From positions 1 through 45,454 of the forward strand of contig JAHCIH010000016.1 in NCBI GenBank assembly GCA_026129335.1: a stretch of 45,454 nucleotides of DNA. The letters are read 5' to 3'. The position numbers were made by a program, and so were the translations under genes. The notes below the pieces were generated by a model. It ran no database searches and was not told where the DNA came from. It saw nothing but the letters and a program-made list of their open reading frames with translations. Positions 32,720 to 41,504 of the stretch are shown one piece after another (within the stretch, counting starts at the first letter, position 1; the number at the start of each line of letters is the position of its first letter). The DNA is from Anaerolineales bacterium. GTDB lineage: Bacteria > Chloroflexota > Anaerolineae > Anaerolineales > UBA11579.

Positions 32720-33403
32720 TTACAAATCCAAACGATAGCCCACGCGGCGGATGGTGTGCAGCAGCTTGGGCTTCTTGGGGTCTTTCTCGATGGCCTGGCG
32801 CAGCCAGCTGATGTGCACGTCGAGCGTGCGCGTATCCCCCGTGTAGTCCGTGCGCCAGACGTTCTTGAACAGCGTGTCGCGGTCGACCACTTCGCCGGCG
32901 TTGTCCACCAGCATGCGCAGCAGCTTCATCAGGCGCGGGGTCAGCGGCGTCTTCTTGCCCTGCGCCTTCACCGTCTGCGCGTTGAGGTCCAGCTCCAGCG
33001 GCCCGGCCTTCTGGATGCCGCTGCCGTCGCCGGGGAGCAGCAGGCCGATGCGGTTGATCAGCTTGCGCTGCGTGAAGGGCAGCACCAGCACCGCGTTGGC
33101 GCACTCGAAGTCGGCGTCCACCGGGTACTGCTTGTCTGAGATGAGCAGGATGGGCATGCCATCTATGCGGTCGCGCACCGAAGTGCAGATGCGCTTGCCG
33201 TTGGTGCGCATCGAGGCCGCATCCACAATCACCAGGTCGTGCTTGCTCACGCCGACCAGGGTCAGCGCCTGTTTGCCGGAGGAGGCGCGCTCCACCTGGA
33301 AGCCCTTTTGCAAGAGAGCGGGGATGAATTCGGGGTTGCTGGTCCAGCGCCCTTCGACCCACAAAATGCGTGCCGCGCCGGCTTTGGGCAGTTTACGCGC
33401 CAT
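32720..33403 (-). CDS. Winged-helix regulator with degenerate receiver
   Basis: 227 residues. Residues 1-125 have the fold of a response-regulator receiver: ILWVEG in place of the acidic DD pocket, LVIVDAASMRTNG at the phospho-Asp, and PFTQRKLINRI at the end. Residues about 135-227 are an OmpR/PhoB winged helix (LTPRLMKLLRMLVDNAGEVV, DTRTLDVHISWLR, TIRRVGYRLDL). The acidic pocket is lost, so it is probably phosphorylation-independent. No histidine kinase is adjacent. TTGTCC-16 bp-TATAAT on the minus strand (33471-33498) may be its promoter. Confidence 0.85.
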   Translation of the reverse strand: MARKLPKAGAARILWVEGRWTSNPEFIPALLQKGFQVERASSGKQALTLVGVSKHDLVIVDAASMRTNGKRICTSVRDRIDGMPILLISDKQYPVDADFECANAVLVLPFTQRKLINRIGLLLPGDGSGIQKAGPLELDLNAQTVKAQGKKTPLTPRLMKLLRMLVDNAGEVVDRDTLFKNVWRTDYTGDTRTLDVHISWLRQAIEKDPKKPKLLHTIRRVGYRLDL

Positions 33404-33470
33404 GGTTTTGTTCCCCGCCTAGTGGGACGAAATCAGGTTTTTCGTGCATGCAGCCAGCCTTAGGGGCGGC

Positions 33471-33498
33471 ATTATAACGCACAAACGTTAAAGGACAA
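33471..33498 (-). promoter_or_regulatory. Candidate promoter of the winged-helix regulator
   Basis: On the minus strand, TTGTCC (complement of 33493-33498), 16 bp, TATAAT (complement of 33471-33476). The ATG is about 68 bp downstream. Confidence 0.45.
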
Positions 33499-33617
33499 AG
33501 CAGGCAAAGTTTTAAGGAACCTTCTGGCGGACTGGCGGGCTAAAATAGCCCTATAGTGCACATGATAGAATTACCCACTTTGCCGGCCGGGCCACCCGCC
33601 GGCGAGAGGCGAGCCTG

Positions 33618-34181
33618 ATGATTGAAGTGGTGATTGACAGCATCCGCGTGGGGCTCATGTCCCAGCAGCGCGTCGTGATCTTGCGCGAGGTGGATGCCGA
33701 ACGCTACCTGGCGATCTGGATCGATCCCTACATGGCGGAGCAGATCACCTTTGCTTTGCAAGAGGTGGAAGTGGCCCGCCCGATGACCCACGACCTGATC
33801 CGCGAGATGCTGCGCTCGCTGAATGCCCGCGTGGCTCGCGTGGAAGTGCACAGCCTGAAAGCCGACGTGTACTACGGCAACATCGTCGTGGAGATGGACG
33901 GGCGCACAGTGAACGTGGACTCGCGGCCCTCCGATGCGCTGGCCATCGCGGTGCGCACGCATGTGCCCATCATGGTTTCGCGTGAGGTGATGGACGCCGC
34001 CGGCATCATCCCCGAAGAAGACCTGGAAGAGGGCGAGCTGAGCCCCGAGGATTTGCTCGAGGAACGCAACGGCGACGAGAACGGCGACGCCGACAGCCGC
34101 CTGGAGGTCTTCGAAGATTTCCTCGACAACCTGAGCATCGACGAAGACGACGAAGCCGATGAGGGCGGCCAGGCTGGTTAG
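33618..34181 (+). CDS. Bifunctional nuclease family protein (DUF151)
   Basis: 187 residues. The DUF151/BFN domain spans about 1-130: QRVVILREVDAERYLAIWID, ARPMTHDLIREMLRS and the diagnostic NVDSRPSDALAIAVRT. The C-terminal 50 residues are highly acidic (ERNGDENGDADS, DEDDEADEGG), absent from short family members. Some homologues have RNase and DNase activity; others are stress-response genes. It starts a replication cluster, 6 bp before dnaB. Confidence 0.88.
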   Translation: MIEVVIDSIRVGLMSQQRVVILREVDAERYLAIWIDPYMAEQITFALQEVEVARPMTHDLIREMLRSLNARVARVEVHSLKADVYYGNIVVEMDGRTVNVDSRPSDALAIAVRTHVPIMVSREVMDAAGIIPEEDLEEGELSPEDLLEERNGDENGDADSRLEVFEDFLDNLSIDEDDEADEGGQAG

Positions 34182-34187
34182 CCCGCG

Positions 34188-35564
34188 ATGAGCGATTTCT
34201 TCCCGCAGGAAACCGAGCAGGTCCCCAGCCCGCAGTTGGTGCCGCACAGCCGCGAGGCTGAAGAGGCCGTGATCGGCTCGGTGCTGATCAACCCCGAAGC
34301 TTATTACGATGTAGCCGATTTCCTCAACGCCGAGGATTTCCACATCCACCGCCTGCGCTGGGTGTGGGAGGCGTTCACCGCGCTGCACGAGCAGCGCACC
34401 CCGGTGGACATGCTCACCGTGACCGAAGAGCTGGACAAGCAGGGCCGCCTGGCCGAGGTGGGCGGGCCGGCCTACCTGACCAGCCTGGTGAACAACGTGC
34501 CCACCTCGATGCACGCTGAGGCCTACGGCCGCCTGGTGCAGCAGAGCTCCATCCGCCGCCGCCTGCTGGAAGCCGCCAACAAGATCGCCAAGGTAGCCTA
34601 TCAGGAGGATATCAATGTAGAAGCGGCCATCGACGAGGCGGAGAAGGCCGTTTTCGGGGCCAGCGAGCACCGCCTCTCCACCGACCTGGAGCCGATCAAG
34701 TCGGTGCTCTCGGACTATTACGACCAGGTGGAGCAGATGTCGCGGCGCGGCGACGAGATCTACGGCGTGCCCACCGGCTTCATCGACCTCGACCGCCTGC
34801 TGATGGGCATGCAGCCCTCCGACCTGCTGATCTTCGCCGGCCGCCCGGCCTCGGGCAAGTCCAGCTTCCTGATGTCCGTGGTCAAGAACGCCGCCCAGCT
34901 GAGCAAAAAGCGGGTGGCGGTGTTCTCGCTGGAAATGTCCAACGACCAGCTGGTGCAGCGCCTGCTCTCGCAGGAGACCGGCATCAGCGGCCAGAAGCTG
35001 CGTAGTGGCAAGCTGGTGCAGGACGAATGGGACCTCTTCGCCCAGGCGATGGATGTGCTGGGCGACACCAAGATTTTCCTGGACGACACGCCGGGCATTT
35101 CGCCGACGCAGATGCGCGCCAAGTGCCGCCGCCTGCACATGGAGTTCGGCCTGGACCTGGTGGTGGTGGACTATTTGCAATTGATGCAGGGCGACAGCCG
35201 CAACGACAACCGCGTGCAGGAAGTCTCGCATATTTCGCGCAGCCTGAAGATTTTGGCCCGCGAGCTGAACGTGCCGGTGCTGGCTGCGGCGCAGCTCTCC
35301 CGCGCCGTGGAGCAGCGCTCCGACAAGCGCCCGGTGCTCTCCGACCTGCGCGAGTCCGGCTCGCTGGAGCAGGACGCCGACATCGTCATGTTCATCTACC
35401 GGCCCGAGCTGTACGAAGAAGACAGCCTGAAGAAGAACATCGCCGAGATCATGGTCAGCAAACACCGCAACGGCCCCACCGGGATTGTGGAGTTGGTCTT
35501 CCGTGAGAACCTGGCCAAGTTCGAGAACGCGGCCACCAAGCACGTCGACTTCTCGGAGTTTTAG
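34188..35564 (+). CDS. dnaB: Replicative DNA helicase DnaB
   Basis: 458 residues. The N-terminal domain (PHSREAEEAVIGSVLINPEA) and RecA-like ATPase with Walker A IFAGRPASGKSSFLMSV, Walker B LVVVDYLQLM, and HRNGPTGIVELVF. It unwinds DNA at the fork. It is immediately followed by the DnaD-like gene, so helicase and loader factors are coexpressed. Confidence 0.97.
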   Translation: MSDFFPQETEQVPSPQLVPHSREAEEAVIGSVLINPEAYYDVADFLNAEDFHIHRLRWVWEAFTALHEQRTPVDMLTVTEELDKQGRLAEVGGPAYLTSLVNNVPTSMHAEAYGRLVQQSSIRRRLLEAANKIAKVAYQEDINVEAAIDEAEKAVFGASEHRLSTDLEPIKSVLSDYYDQVEQMSRRGDEIYGVPTGFIDLDRLLMGMQPSDLLIFAGRPASGKSSFLMSVVKNAAQLSKKRVAVFSLEMSNDQLVQRLLSQETGISGQKLRSGKLVQDEWDLFAQAMDVLGDTKIFLDDTPGISPTQMRAKCRRLHMEFGLDLVVVDYLQLMQGDSRNDNRVQEVSHISRSLKILARELNVPVLAAAQLSRAVEQRSDKRPVLSDLRESGSLEQDADIVMFIYRPELYEEDSLKKNIAEIMVSKHRNGPTGIVELVFRENLAKFENAATKHVDFSEF

Positions 35565-36260
35565 ATGGCCGCCCGGTTCCCCGGCTTCCCGGATGGCAAG
35601 CTGCGTTTCACCCGCATCCCCGGGCCGTTTTTCAGCGAGCTGCTGCCGCAGGTGGACGATCTCAACGAGTTGAAGGTGCTGCTCTACGCCTTTTGGAAGC
35701 TGGAGCGCATGGAAAGCGAACCGCGCTACCTGCAGCCCGCAGACTTCAGCGAAGACGACGTCTTCATGAAAGGGGTGGGGGGCGAGGATGCCCTGCAAGA
35801 CGGGCTGGCGCGGGCGGTGACCCGCGGCGCGCTGCTGCAGGTCGAGCTGGAGCTGGATGGCGAGCCGCGGCGCTTCTATTTTTTGAACTCGCCCCGCGGG
35901 CGGGAAGCGGTGGCGGCCATCCGAGATAGCGCCTGGAAGCCTTCCGGCGACCGGCGCCATCCCATCGAGCTGGCTCAGGAGCGCGGGAACTTGTTCACGC
36001 TGTACGAGAAGCACATCGGCCCGATCACCCCGATGCTGGCCGATATATTGAAGGATGCCGAGAAAGACTATCCGCACGACTGGCTGGAAGAGGCCATCCG
36101 CATTGCGGTGCAGAACAACGCCCGCTCGTGGAGCTATGTGGATGCGATCTTGCGCCGCTGGCAGGAAGGAGGCAGGCATGAGCGACGAACTCAAGGGGAT
36201 TCTGAAAAAGATCGCCGAAAATACGTCGAAGGCGAGTTCTCCGACTTCATCGAACATTGA
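35565..36260 (+). CDS. DnaD-domain primosome protein
   Basis: 231 residues. N-terminal winged-helix region (about 1-110, FPGFPDGKLRFTRIPGPFFSE) and a DnaB_2/DnaD-type domain (LFTLYEKHIGPITPMLADIL, then EEAIRIAVQNNARSWSYVDAIL). DnaD remodels DNA and recruits helicase in Firmicutes. Its last 83 bases overlap the start of the helicase loader gene in another frame, so translation is coupled. Confidence 0.88.
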   Translation: MAARFPGFPDGKLRFTRIPGPFFSELLPQVDDLNELKVLLYAFWKLERMESEPRYLQPADFSEDDVFMKGVGGEDALQDGLARAVTRGALLQVELELDGEPRRFYFLNSPRGREAVAAIRDSAWKPSGDRRHPIELAQERGNLFTLYEKHIGPITPMLADILKDAEKDYPHDWLEEAIRIAVQNNARSWSYVDAILRRWQEGGRHERRTQGDSEKDRRKYVEGEFSDFIEH

Positions 36261-37569
36261 ATCGGAAGGACACCTTCGCCCCGACATGGCCGGCGACCCG
36301 AACTGCCCGCACTGCGGCGGCCTGGGCTACCTGCGCGCCGACCTGCCGCCGGGCCACGCCGACTTCGGCAAGCTGCAGATTTGCAGCTGCCGCCACGGCG
36401 AGGTGGCCCAGCACAGCCGCCGGCGGCTGTACGCCATCAGCCGGCTGGACGAGCTGAGCCACCTGAGCTTCGAGAACTTCGAGCCGCGCGGGCGGGTGGG
36501 GCTGACCGCCCGCCAGGCCGACTCGTTGGAGGCGGCCTTCAACCAGGCGCAGCACTTCGCCCGCCACATGGAGGGCTGGCTGCTGCTGGAAGGCGGCTAC
36601 GGCAGCGGCAAGACGCACCTGGCCGCGGCCATCGCCAACTTCGCCGTCTCGGTCGGCCTGCCGGCGATCTTCATTACCGTCCCCGACTTGTTGGACGAGC
36701 TGCGCTTCTCCTACGGTTCGGAGAACGGCTTCGAGGAGCGCTTCGAGGAAATCCGCCAGGCGCCATTGCTCATCCTGGACGACTTCGGCACGCAGAACGC
36801 CACCGAGTGGGCGCAGGAGAAACTCTTCCAAATTCTCAACCATCGCTATATCAATCGCCTGCCGCTGGTGGTGACCACCAACCTCAGCCTGGACCAGATC
36901 GAGGGGCGCATCCGCTCGCGGCTCAGCGACCCGGAGCTGGTCAGCCACCTGCGCGTGCTGGCGCCGGATTACCGCCGCCCGATGGACGACAGCAGCCAAA
37001 ACGAGCTCTCCGCGCTGCACCTGCTGCGCGAGCGCAACTTCGCCAACTTCGACCTGCGCGAGGGCGAGGGGCTGCCGGCAGCGGACCTGAAGTCGCTGAA
37101 GAAAGCCTTCGACGCCGCCCGCAAGTACGCCGAGAAACCCAAGGGCTGGCTGCTGTTCACCGGCGCCCACGGCGGCGGCAAGACGCACCTGGCCGCGGCG
37201 ATCGCCAACTACGCGCAGGACATGGGCACCGCCCCGCTGTTCGTGATGGTGCCCGACCTGCTCGACCACCTGCGCGCCACCTTCAACCCCAACAGCCCGG
37301 TGAGCTACGACCGCCGCTTCGAGGAGATCCGCAACAGCGAGCTGCTGGTGCTGGACGACCTGGGTACCCAGTCGGCCACGCCCTGGGCGCGCGAGAAGCT
37401 GTATCAGCTCTTCAACCATCGCTACAACGCGATGCTGCCCACGGTGATCACGACGGCGGACAGGTTGGATGATATGGACCCGCGGATCCGTTCCCGTATG
37501 CTGGATACGCGGCTGTGCACGATACATGGGATAACGGCCCCCGCTTTCACAGGTAAGGCAAAAAGGTAA
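36178..37569 (+). CDS. Helicase loader with two tandem DnaC/IstB-type AAA+ domains
   Basis: 463 residues from ATG 36178 (AAGGAGGCAGGC before it; the frame extends upstream but without family signal). N-terminal Cys cluster C43, C46, C69, C71 (CPHCGGLGYLR, CSCR), a likely zinc finger. AAA+ module 1: Walker A with Lys145 (GGYGSGKTHLAAAIAN), Walker B LLILDDFGTQ, RIRSRLSD. Module 2: Lys335 (GAHGGGKTHLAAAIAN), LLVLDDLGTQ, RIRSRMLD. The modules are clear paralogues 190 residues apart. DnaC/DnaI loaders normally have one. It should load DnaB. Confidence 0.9.
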   Translation: MSDELKGILKKIAENTSKASSPTSSNIESEGHLRPDMAGDPNCPHCGGLGYLRADLPPGHADFGKLQICSCRHGEVAQHSRRRLYAISRLDELSHLSFENFEPRGRVGLTARQADSLEAAFNQAQHFARHMEGWLLLEGGYGSGKTHLAAAIANFAVSVGLPAIFITVPDLLDELRFSYGSENGFEERFEEIRQAPLLILDDFGTQNATEWAQEKLFQILNHRYINRLPLVVTTNLSLDQIEGRIRSRLSDPELVSHLRVLAPDYRRPMDDSSQNELSALHLLRERNFANFDLREGEGLPAADLKSLKKAFDAARKYAEKPKGWLLFTGAHGGGKTHLAAAIANYAQDMGTAPLFVMVPDLLDHLRATFNPNSPVSYDRRFEEIRNSELLVLDDLGTQSATPWAREKLYQLFNHRYNAMLPTVITTADRLDDMDPRIRSRMLDTRLCTIHGITAPAFTGKAKR

Positions 37570-38080
37570 AGTACCCTGGAGAAACCGAGCACGCCGCAGG
37601 CGGGCGGTTTCTCCCGCGCAGCGAAGCTGCGCAGGCGCTTGGCGTTTACGGGGAGGAAGAAGCAGTAACACCCCTGCAGGGGCTGCCGCGTCCACACCTG
37701 AGCAATGCGCGCGCTCGAAGTAGAGCTGCCATCCACGTAGGTTTGCCCTATCACTTTCGTGGGGGCGGCTGCCCCCACACCCCCGCTTAGGGCGATTGCA
37801 TCGCCCTAAAACCCCACGCAAGGTGTGTGCGCCTGAAATCAACCCTGTGAGTAGTGCAGTTTGGCTGCTGCGACTACACCCGTCGCAGAATGAGGGTGGT
37901 GAGAGGCGGTGAGGCTTTCGGGGAACTAGATTCTGCTTTGCTGTCCTTCCCGTGTCACTCTGAGTGTAGCGAAGAGTTTTCACTGCGCCGAAAATTAGAA
38001 CGGCTTGAAAAAGATAAATTAACGCGAGCGGGGGCGGGGGTTTTAATGCAACTTGACAGGTTGGCGCGCTTGACGCGGAG
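37570..38080. other. Non-coding stretch with hairpins
   Basis: No coding region supported. GGAGAAACCG (37578-37587) and CGGTTTCTCC (37605-37614) make a loader-gene terminator-like stem. Later hairpins: GTGGGGGC/GCCCCCAC (37759-37778) and TAGGGCGAT/ATCGCCCTA (37788-37808). A repeat-like CACTCTGAGTGTAGCGAAGAG lies near 37955-37976, of the type seen scattered in Chloroflexota genomes. Base composition falls towards 38000. Confidence 0.6.
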
Positions 38081-39322
38081 CTATTCGGTTTGACTTTGGA
38101 CAATTTCTTCCCCTTTTTCGGTGAGTTCGTAGTAGGCGCGGACGCCGCGGGAGCCGCCATCGACGCGGAGGATGAAGCCGGCGTCGGTAAGATTTTGGAT
38201 GTTCTGGCGGACGGTGGGGCCGGCGGCTTCGACGTAATGGAGCAGGTCTTCGGTGCTGGAGCGCTGGATGCGGGCGATGCGCTGCAGAATTTGGTGTCCG
38301 GTGGGAGTAATGGTGATTGGCTTTTCGGGTTGAAGTTTTTCTTCGGCGGCGGTGAGGTGGACGCGCAGCGGGCCGCCTTCTGCCTGTTCGAAATGGACAT
38401 TGGCGGCGAAGGACGCCGGCGCAGCGTGGCGGGCTTTGAGGGTCTCGAAGTGGATGTAGGCTTCTTCGGGTGATTGGATGCCGAGCATAAGGTCCACTCC
38501 GGCGGAGATGGCGGAGGAGCCGCGGAAGCTGCCGGAACGGTTGGTGTGATGGACGAGGAGCACGGCGGCGCGGCAATGTTCGGCGAGGCGACGCAGGTTG
38601 TAGAGCAGGGGCTGGATGGAGAGGACGGAGTTTTCGTCGCCGCCGCGGAGGACGCCGGCCAGGGTGTCGATGACGATCAGTTTGGCCTCAAAAGTGAGGG
38701 CGCGCTGAAGGAGGTGGTCGGTGTCCTCTGGCAGGCGCAGGTTGTAGCCGCCGAAGGAGACGTAGTGAAAGGGCAGGCCATACCCGGCGGCGCGGCCGTG
38801 GAGGACCGCGTGGATGCGGCCCCAGAGGCGGCTGAGGCCGGTTTCTTCGTCGACAAAGATGGCAGGCGCCTGGCTGACGGGACGATCCAGCCAGGGCTGG
38901 CCGGCGGCGACAGCGACGGCGAGATCGAGCGCGGCCCAGGTCTTCATGACGCCGGGCGGACCGACGAGGATGTTGAGGCTGGGACGAGTGAACAGACCTT
39001 CGACGGCCCATTCGGCCGCGGGCGGGTCGGTGTAGGCATCGTCTGCGGTGTAGAAGATGCGGGACTTTTCTTCGGCGTCTTCGATGGTTTCCATGCAGGC
39101 GTTGACTTCTTCGACCATTTCGAAGTGGAAGTCGCGGGTGGCTTCGACGAAGGCGTGGTAACGGGCACGGCGGCCGCGGCTGGCGACCTGGTCTATGGCA
39201 TCTGTAATGTAGACCCACTCGATGGGCAGGCCGGGCGGCAGGGATTCCTTGTGGTTGTGCTGGATGAGGCGGCTGACGTATTTGGCGGCCGCGGGATTGG
39301 GCTGGTAGGGCGGTTTGCTCAT
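38081..39322 (-). CDS. RepA-like AAA ATPase with winged-helix C-terminus
   Basis: 413 residues from ATG 39322 (GGGGGTTCC before it). RecA-like ATPase of the AAA_25/RepA type: Walker A ILVGPPGVMKTWAALDLA, where Met replaces the common Gly before Lys; FVDEETG; Walker B LIVIDTLAGVL; LLVHHTNRSGSFRGSSAI as sensor. A C-terminal winged helix (ILQRIARIQRSSTEDLLHYV, then RAYYELTEKGEEIV). Such proteins occur on plasmids, phages and integrated elements as replication or primase-associated ATPases. It is alone, with no integrase near. Confidence 0.8.
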   Translation of the reverse strand: MSKPPYQPNPAAAKYVSRLIQHNHKESLPPGLPIEWVYITDAIDQVASRGRRARYHAFVEATRDFHFEMVEEVNACMETIEDAEEKSRIFYTADDAYTDPPAAEWAVEGLFTRPSLNILVGPPGVMKTWAALDLAVAVAAGQPWLDRPVSQAPAIFVDEETGLSRLWGRIHAVLHGRAAGYGLPFHYVSFGGYNLRLPEDTDHLLQRALTFEAKLIVIDTLAGVLRGGDENSVLSIQPLLYNLRRLAEHCRAAVLLVHHTNRSGSFRGSSAISAGVDLMLGIQSPEEAYIHFETLKARHAAPASFAANVHFEQAEGGPLRVHLTAAEEKLQPEKPITITPTGHQILQRIARIQRSSTEDLLHYVEAAGPTVRQNIQNLTDAGFILRVDGGSRGVRAYYELTEKGEEIVQSQTE

Positions 39323-39652
39323 GGAACCCCCGGGAGCAAAGATTGAAGGATGAGGGCGTGCCCTCACCCCGCCGGGCTAACGCCCGGCACGCCTCTCCCG
39401 ATTTCGGGAGAGGGGGATTGGATGATAGCTATAGCATGGATTGGAAGATGGATGGAGTGATTCGGGTGCGGTGTTAAGGGGATGTAGTAAGCAGCGCGGG
39501 ATGTGTAATTGTGTCAGTAACCTGCGCTGATGTGGTTATACAAGATCGCTCAGCAGAAAAATCCAAGATGGCATCCTGGTTTTGCTTGTAGTTTCTTGTC
39601 AGTTAAGCGACAATTTCTTTATATAAGGCATAGGGCGTGGAGAATCGTTTCT
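39323..39652. other. Intergenic region with two hairpins
   Basis: GCCGGGC TAAC GCCCGGC (39371-39388) and CCTCTCCCG ATTT CGGGAGAGG (39392-39413) are perfect stems. The composition changes from GC-rich to AT-rich across this gap. No coding region is supported. Confidence 0.6.
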
Positions 39653-41134
39653 ATGGACATTGCATTCGCGTTTGAAATCTTTAAATTTGGGGCTTCCCAA
39701 CTAACAAATCTTAAATACAAAGAAAGGTCAAGATTAAGATTTGAGCCTTATTTGCAACAAGCCCAAGATGCTTATACCAATGTTTGCTTGTTTCTCGAGG
39801 AAAAGGGCTTAAAGAAAAAGAATTTCCTAGTTAGAACAAGAGACAATTACATACAAAGCGTTTTGGAAAAAACGTTGAAGCGAGGTGATTTCTATTATTA
39901 CTATGAGGGTGAGATTGAATCAATGTTTCTTGACGCGTTTAATTTGCCCACTGATCAGCGGATAAATGTATTTTATAAGTATGTATTTTTATTGCAGCTG
40001 GGTTCAGAAAATCTACTTAGGAATTTACATTTTACGGAAAATATCCGAAGGCTTAGTACTAAGAGCAAAACCGTCTTCCACTATCTTTCTATTCCAGGTT
40101 GGGTTGGCTTGAAGCATAATAAGTTGTTGGAAGAGGTCAAGAAAATTTTGCAGCCCGATAAATTTGAAAGAGGGAAGATTGCTTACGGCGTTGTGCATCA
40201 AAGAGATGAGAAGCCCAAAATTTATAAAACTATTGAAATCGCGCTTAAGCAAGGAAAAATTTCCGAGAAGACAATCTTCAATCTATCTTCTAGTCAGAAA
40301 TTGCTTTTAGTCTTGAAATATAGTGAGGGAATTGGAGCAGTTTATACGCACCAAAAGAGTCAACTCGATGCATTAAATGCGAAAATTAAAGAGCTTGAAC
40401 TAGATGGTCAAACGGATACGGCTGAGGAAGTAAAGTCTATGAAAGAAAAGAGGAAGCAGATTAAGGATGAGTTTGCGCGTGCTCCTTTAACAGTTATCTT
40501 TGAAAAGCATGGCTTTCAGAAGGTTTTTCGGAATATGGATGGTGTTTATGTTATCCCATTGTCATTGTTGCCTAGTGAATATCAGAGGAAGCCAGAAAGC
40601 TTTATAAGTAATGTCATTATTGATGAAGCAAGTGCAGAAAGGCAAAGCATTGCTTCAAGGTTCAAGGGGATTGTCGAGGTTGACGTTAGCCCGAAATATA
40701 TAGTGCTCGCAGCTACGCTGCCACTGAGTGAGCTAAGGGTCTTCACGCGCGAGCGCGAACTTAGCGTTTCTTCACCAGTACTTTACAAGGTGCTTTTTAC
40801 TGAATATTTGCTGGGTTCAAAGTCCGCTATTTCTGATGTGTACCTAAATGACGTGGTCAGGAATGTAGACTTTATTAGCTTATTAGGGAATTCTCAAACT
40901 GCTGAGTTTGTAAAGAAAAATTTTGATAAACTGAAAGATATATTGTGGAATGATTTTGAAATAAACTTATTGAGACCAATGACACTAGCTTCGTTATCAA
41001 AAGAGCATGCTAGAGAAATTAGCAAAAAGTTGGTAGGCAAGAAGAAGAAACCGGGAGTCGGCACTGTCTCTAAAATGCTTAGCGAAAAGTTCGAATTTTA
41101 TCGAGAACTTTCTCAAGAGATTGACTCAATCTAG
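39653..41134 (+). CDS. AT-rich orphan protein of unknown function
   Basis: 493 residues from ATG 39653 (GGAG about 10 bp before); the frame opens 41 codons earlier without a good site. DNA is visibly AT-rich, unlike the GC-rich neighbours, so it is probably acquired. The protein is mainly helical and basic: FEIFKFGASQLTNLKYKERS, a coiled-coil-like part (LDALNAKIKELELDGQ, EVKSMKEKRKQIKDEFA), and a Lys-rich end (KKLVGKKKKPGVG). No membrane segment, no known catalytic motif. The N-terminus is shaped like a docking helix. It could be a solitary defence or mobile-element gene, but I do not recognise it. Confidence 0.75.
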   Translation: MDIAFAFEIFKFGASQLTNLKYKERSRLRFEPYLQQAQDAYTNVCLFLEEKGLKKKNFLVRTRDNYIQSVLEKTLKRGDFYYYYEGEIESMFLDAFNLPTDQRINVFYKYVFLLQLGSENLLRNLHFTENIRRLSTKSKTVFHYLSIPGWVGLKHNKLLEEVKKILQPDKFERGKIAYGVVHQRDEKPKIYKTIEIALKQGKISEKTIFNLSSSQKLLLVLKYSEGIGAVYTHQKSQLDALNAKIKELELDGQTDTAEEVKSMKEKRKQIKDEFARAPLTVIFEKHGFQKVFRNMDGVYVIPLSLLPSEYQRKPESFISNVIIDEASAERQSIASRFKGIVEVDVSPKYIVLAATLPLSELRVFTRERELSVSSPVLYKVLFTEYLLGSKSAISDVYLNDVVRNVDFISLLGNSQTAEFVKKNFDKLKDILWNDFEINLLRPMTLASLSKEHAREISKKLVGKKKKPGVGTVSKMLSEKFEFYRELSQEIDSI

Positions 41135-41504
41135 CTTTTCCCTAAATTACATTTATCCCATGTGCAGTTGCCTGATTGCTTTGGCGGCCGAGTGATTGTC
41201 TAGAATGATACAGGACAGGCTAAGGCGGAGATTGCTTCGTCAGCTACGCAGTGATGCAGAAATGCATCACTGCGTATACTCCTTCGCAATGACGGGGCGG
41301 GGCGAGAGATATGCTTCACCCCTACACATTTTATGCGCTGTCCGCTTCTAGCGTTTGCCACAGGCCGGCTAACTGTCTAGCGCCGGGCCGCCTGCGCAGT
41401 GTCACAGCCCAACAATTTTCTCCGCGCCTGGTGCATACGAGGTGGATAGCACTAACCAGTTAGGAAGTATTGCTCGGATAACCTGTTCACCAATAGGCAC
41501 TGAG
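41135..41504. other. Intergenic region with dispersed repeat
   Basis: No coding region supported. It contains the palindromic repeat at 41228-41294. GC content returns to about average after the orphan gene. A short open frame at 41442-41747 is antisense to the lipoprotein and not supported. Confidence 0.6.
41228..41294. repeat. Dispersed palindromic repeat
   Basis: GAGATTGCTTCGTC ... CGCAATGACG around a hairpin CGCAGTGATGCA...TGCATCACTGCG. Same family as at 1-702. Confidence 0.82.

Noticed and set aside
33540..36287. 915-codon minus-strand open frame
   Set aside because: It is the antisense shadow of dnaB and its neighbours in a GC-rich stretch; composition is His/Gln/Ala-rich and no domain is seen.
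37750..37810. attC or integron site
   Set aside because: Hairpins are short and perfect, without the paired R and L boxes of attC, and no integrase is near.
36247..38400. Long minus-strand open frame of 717 codons
   Set aside because: It runs antisense through the two AAA+ modules of the helicase loader and ends in repetitive Pro/Ser sequence; it has no start context and no family signature.
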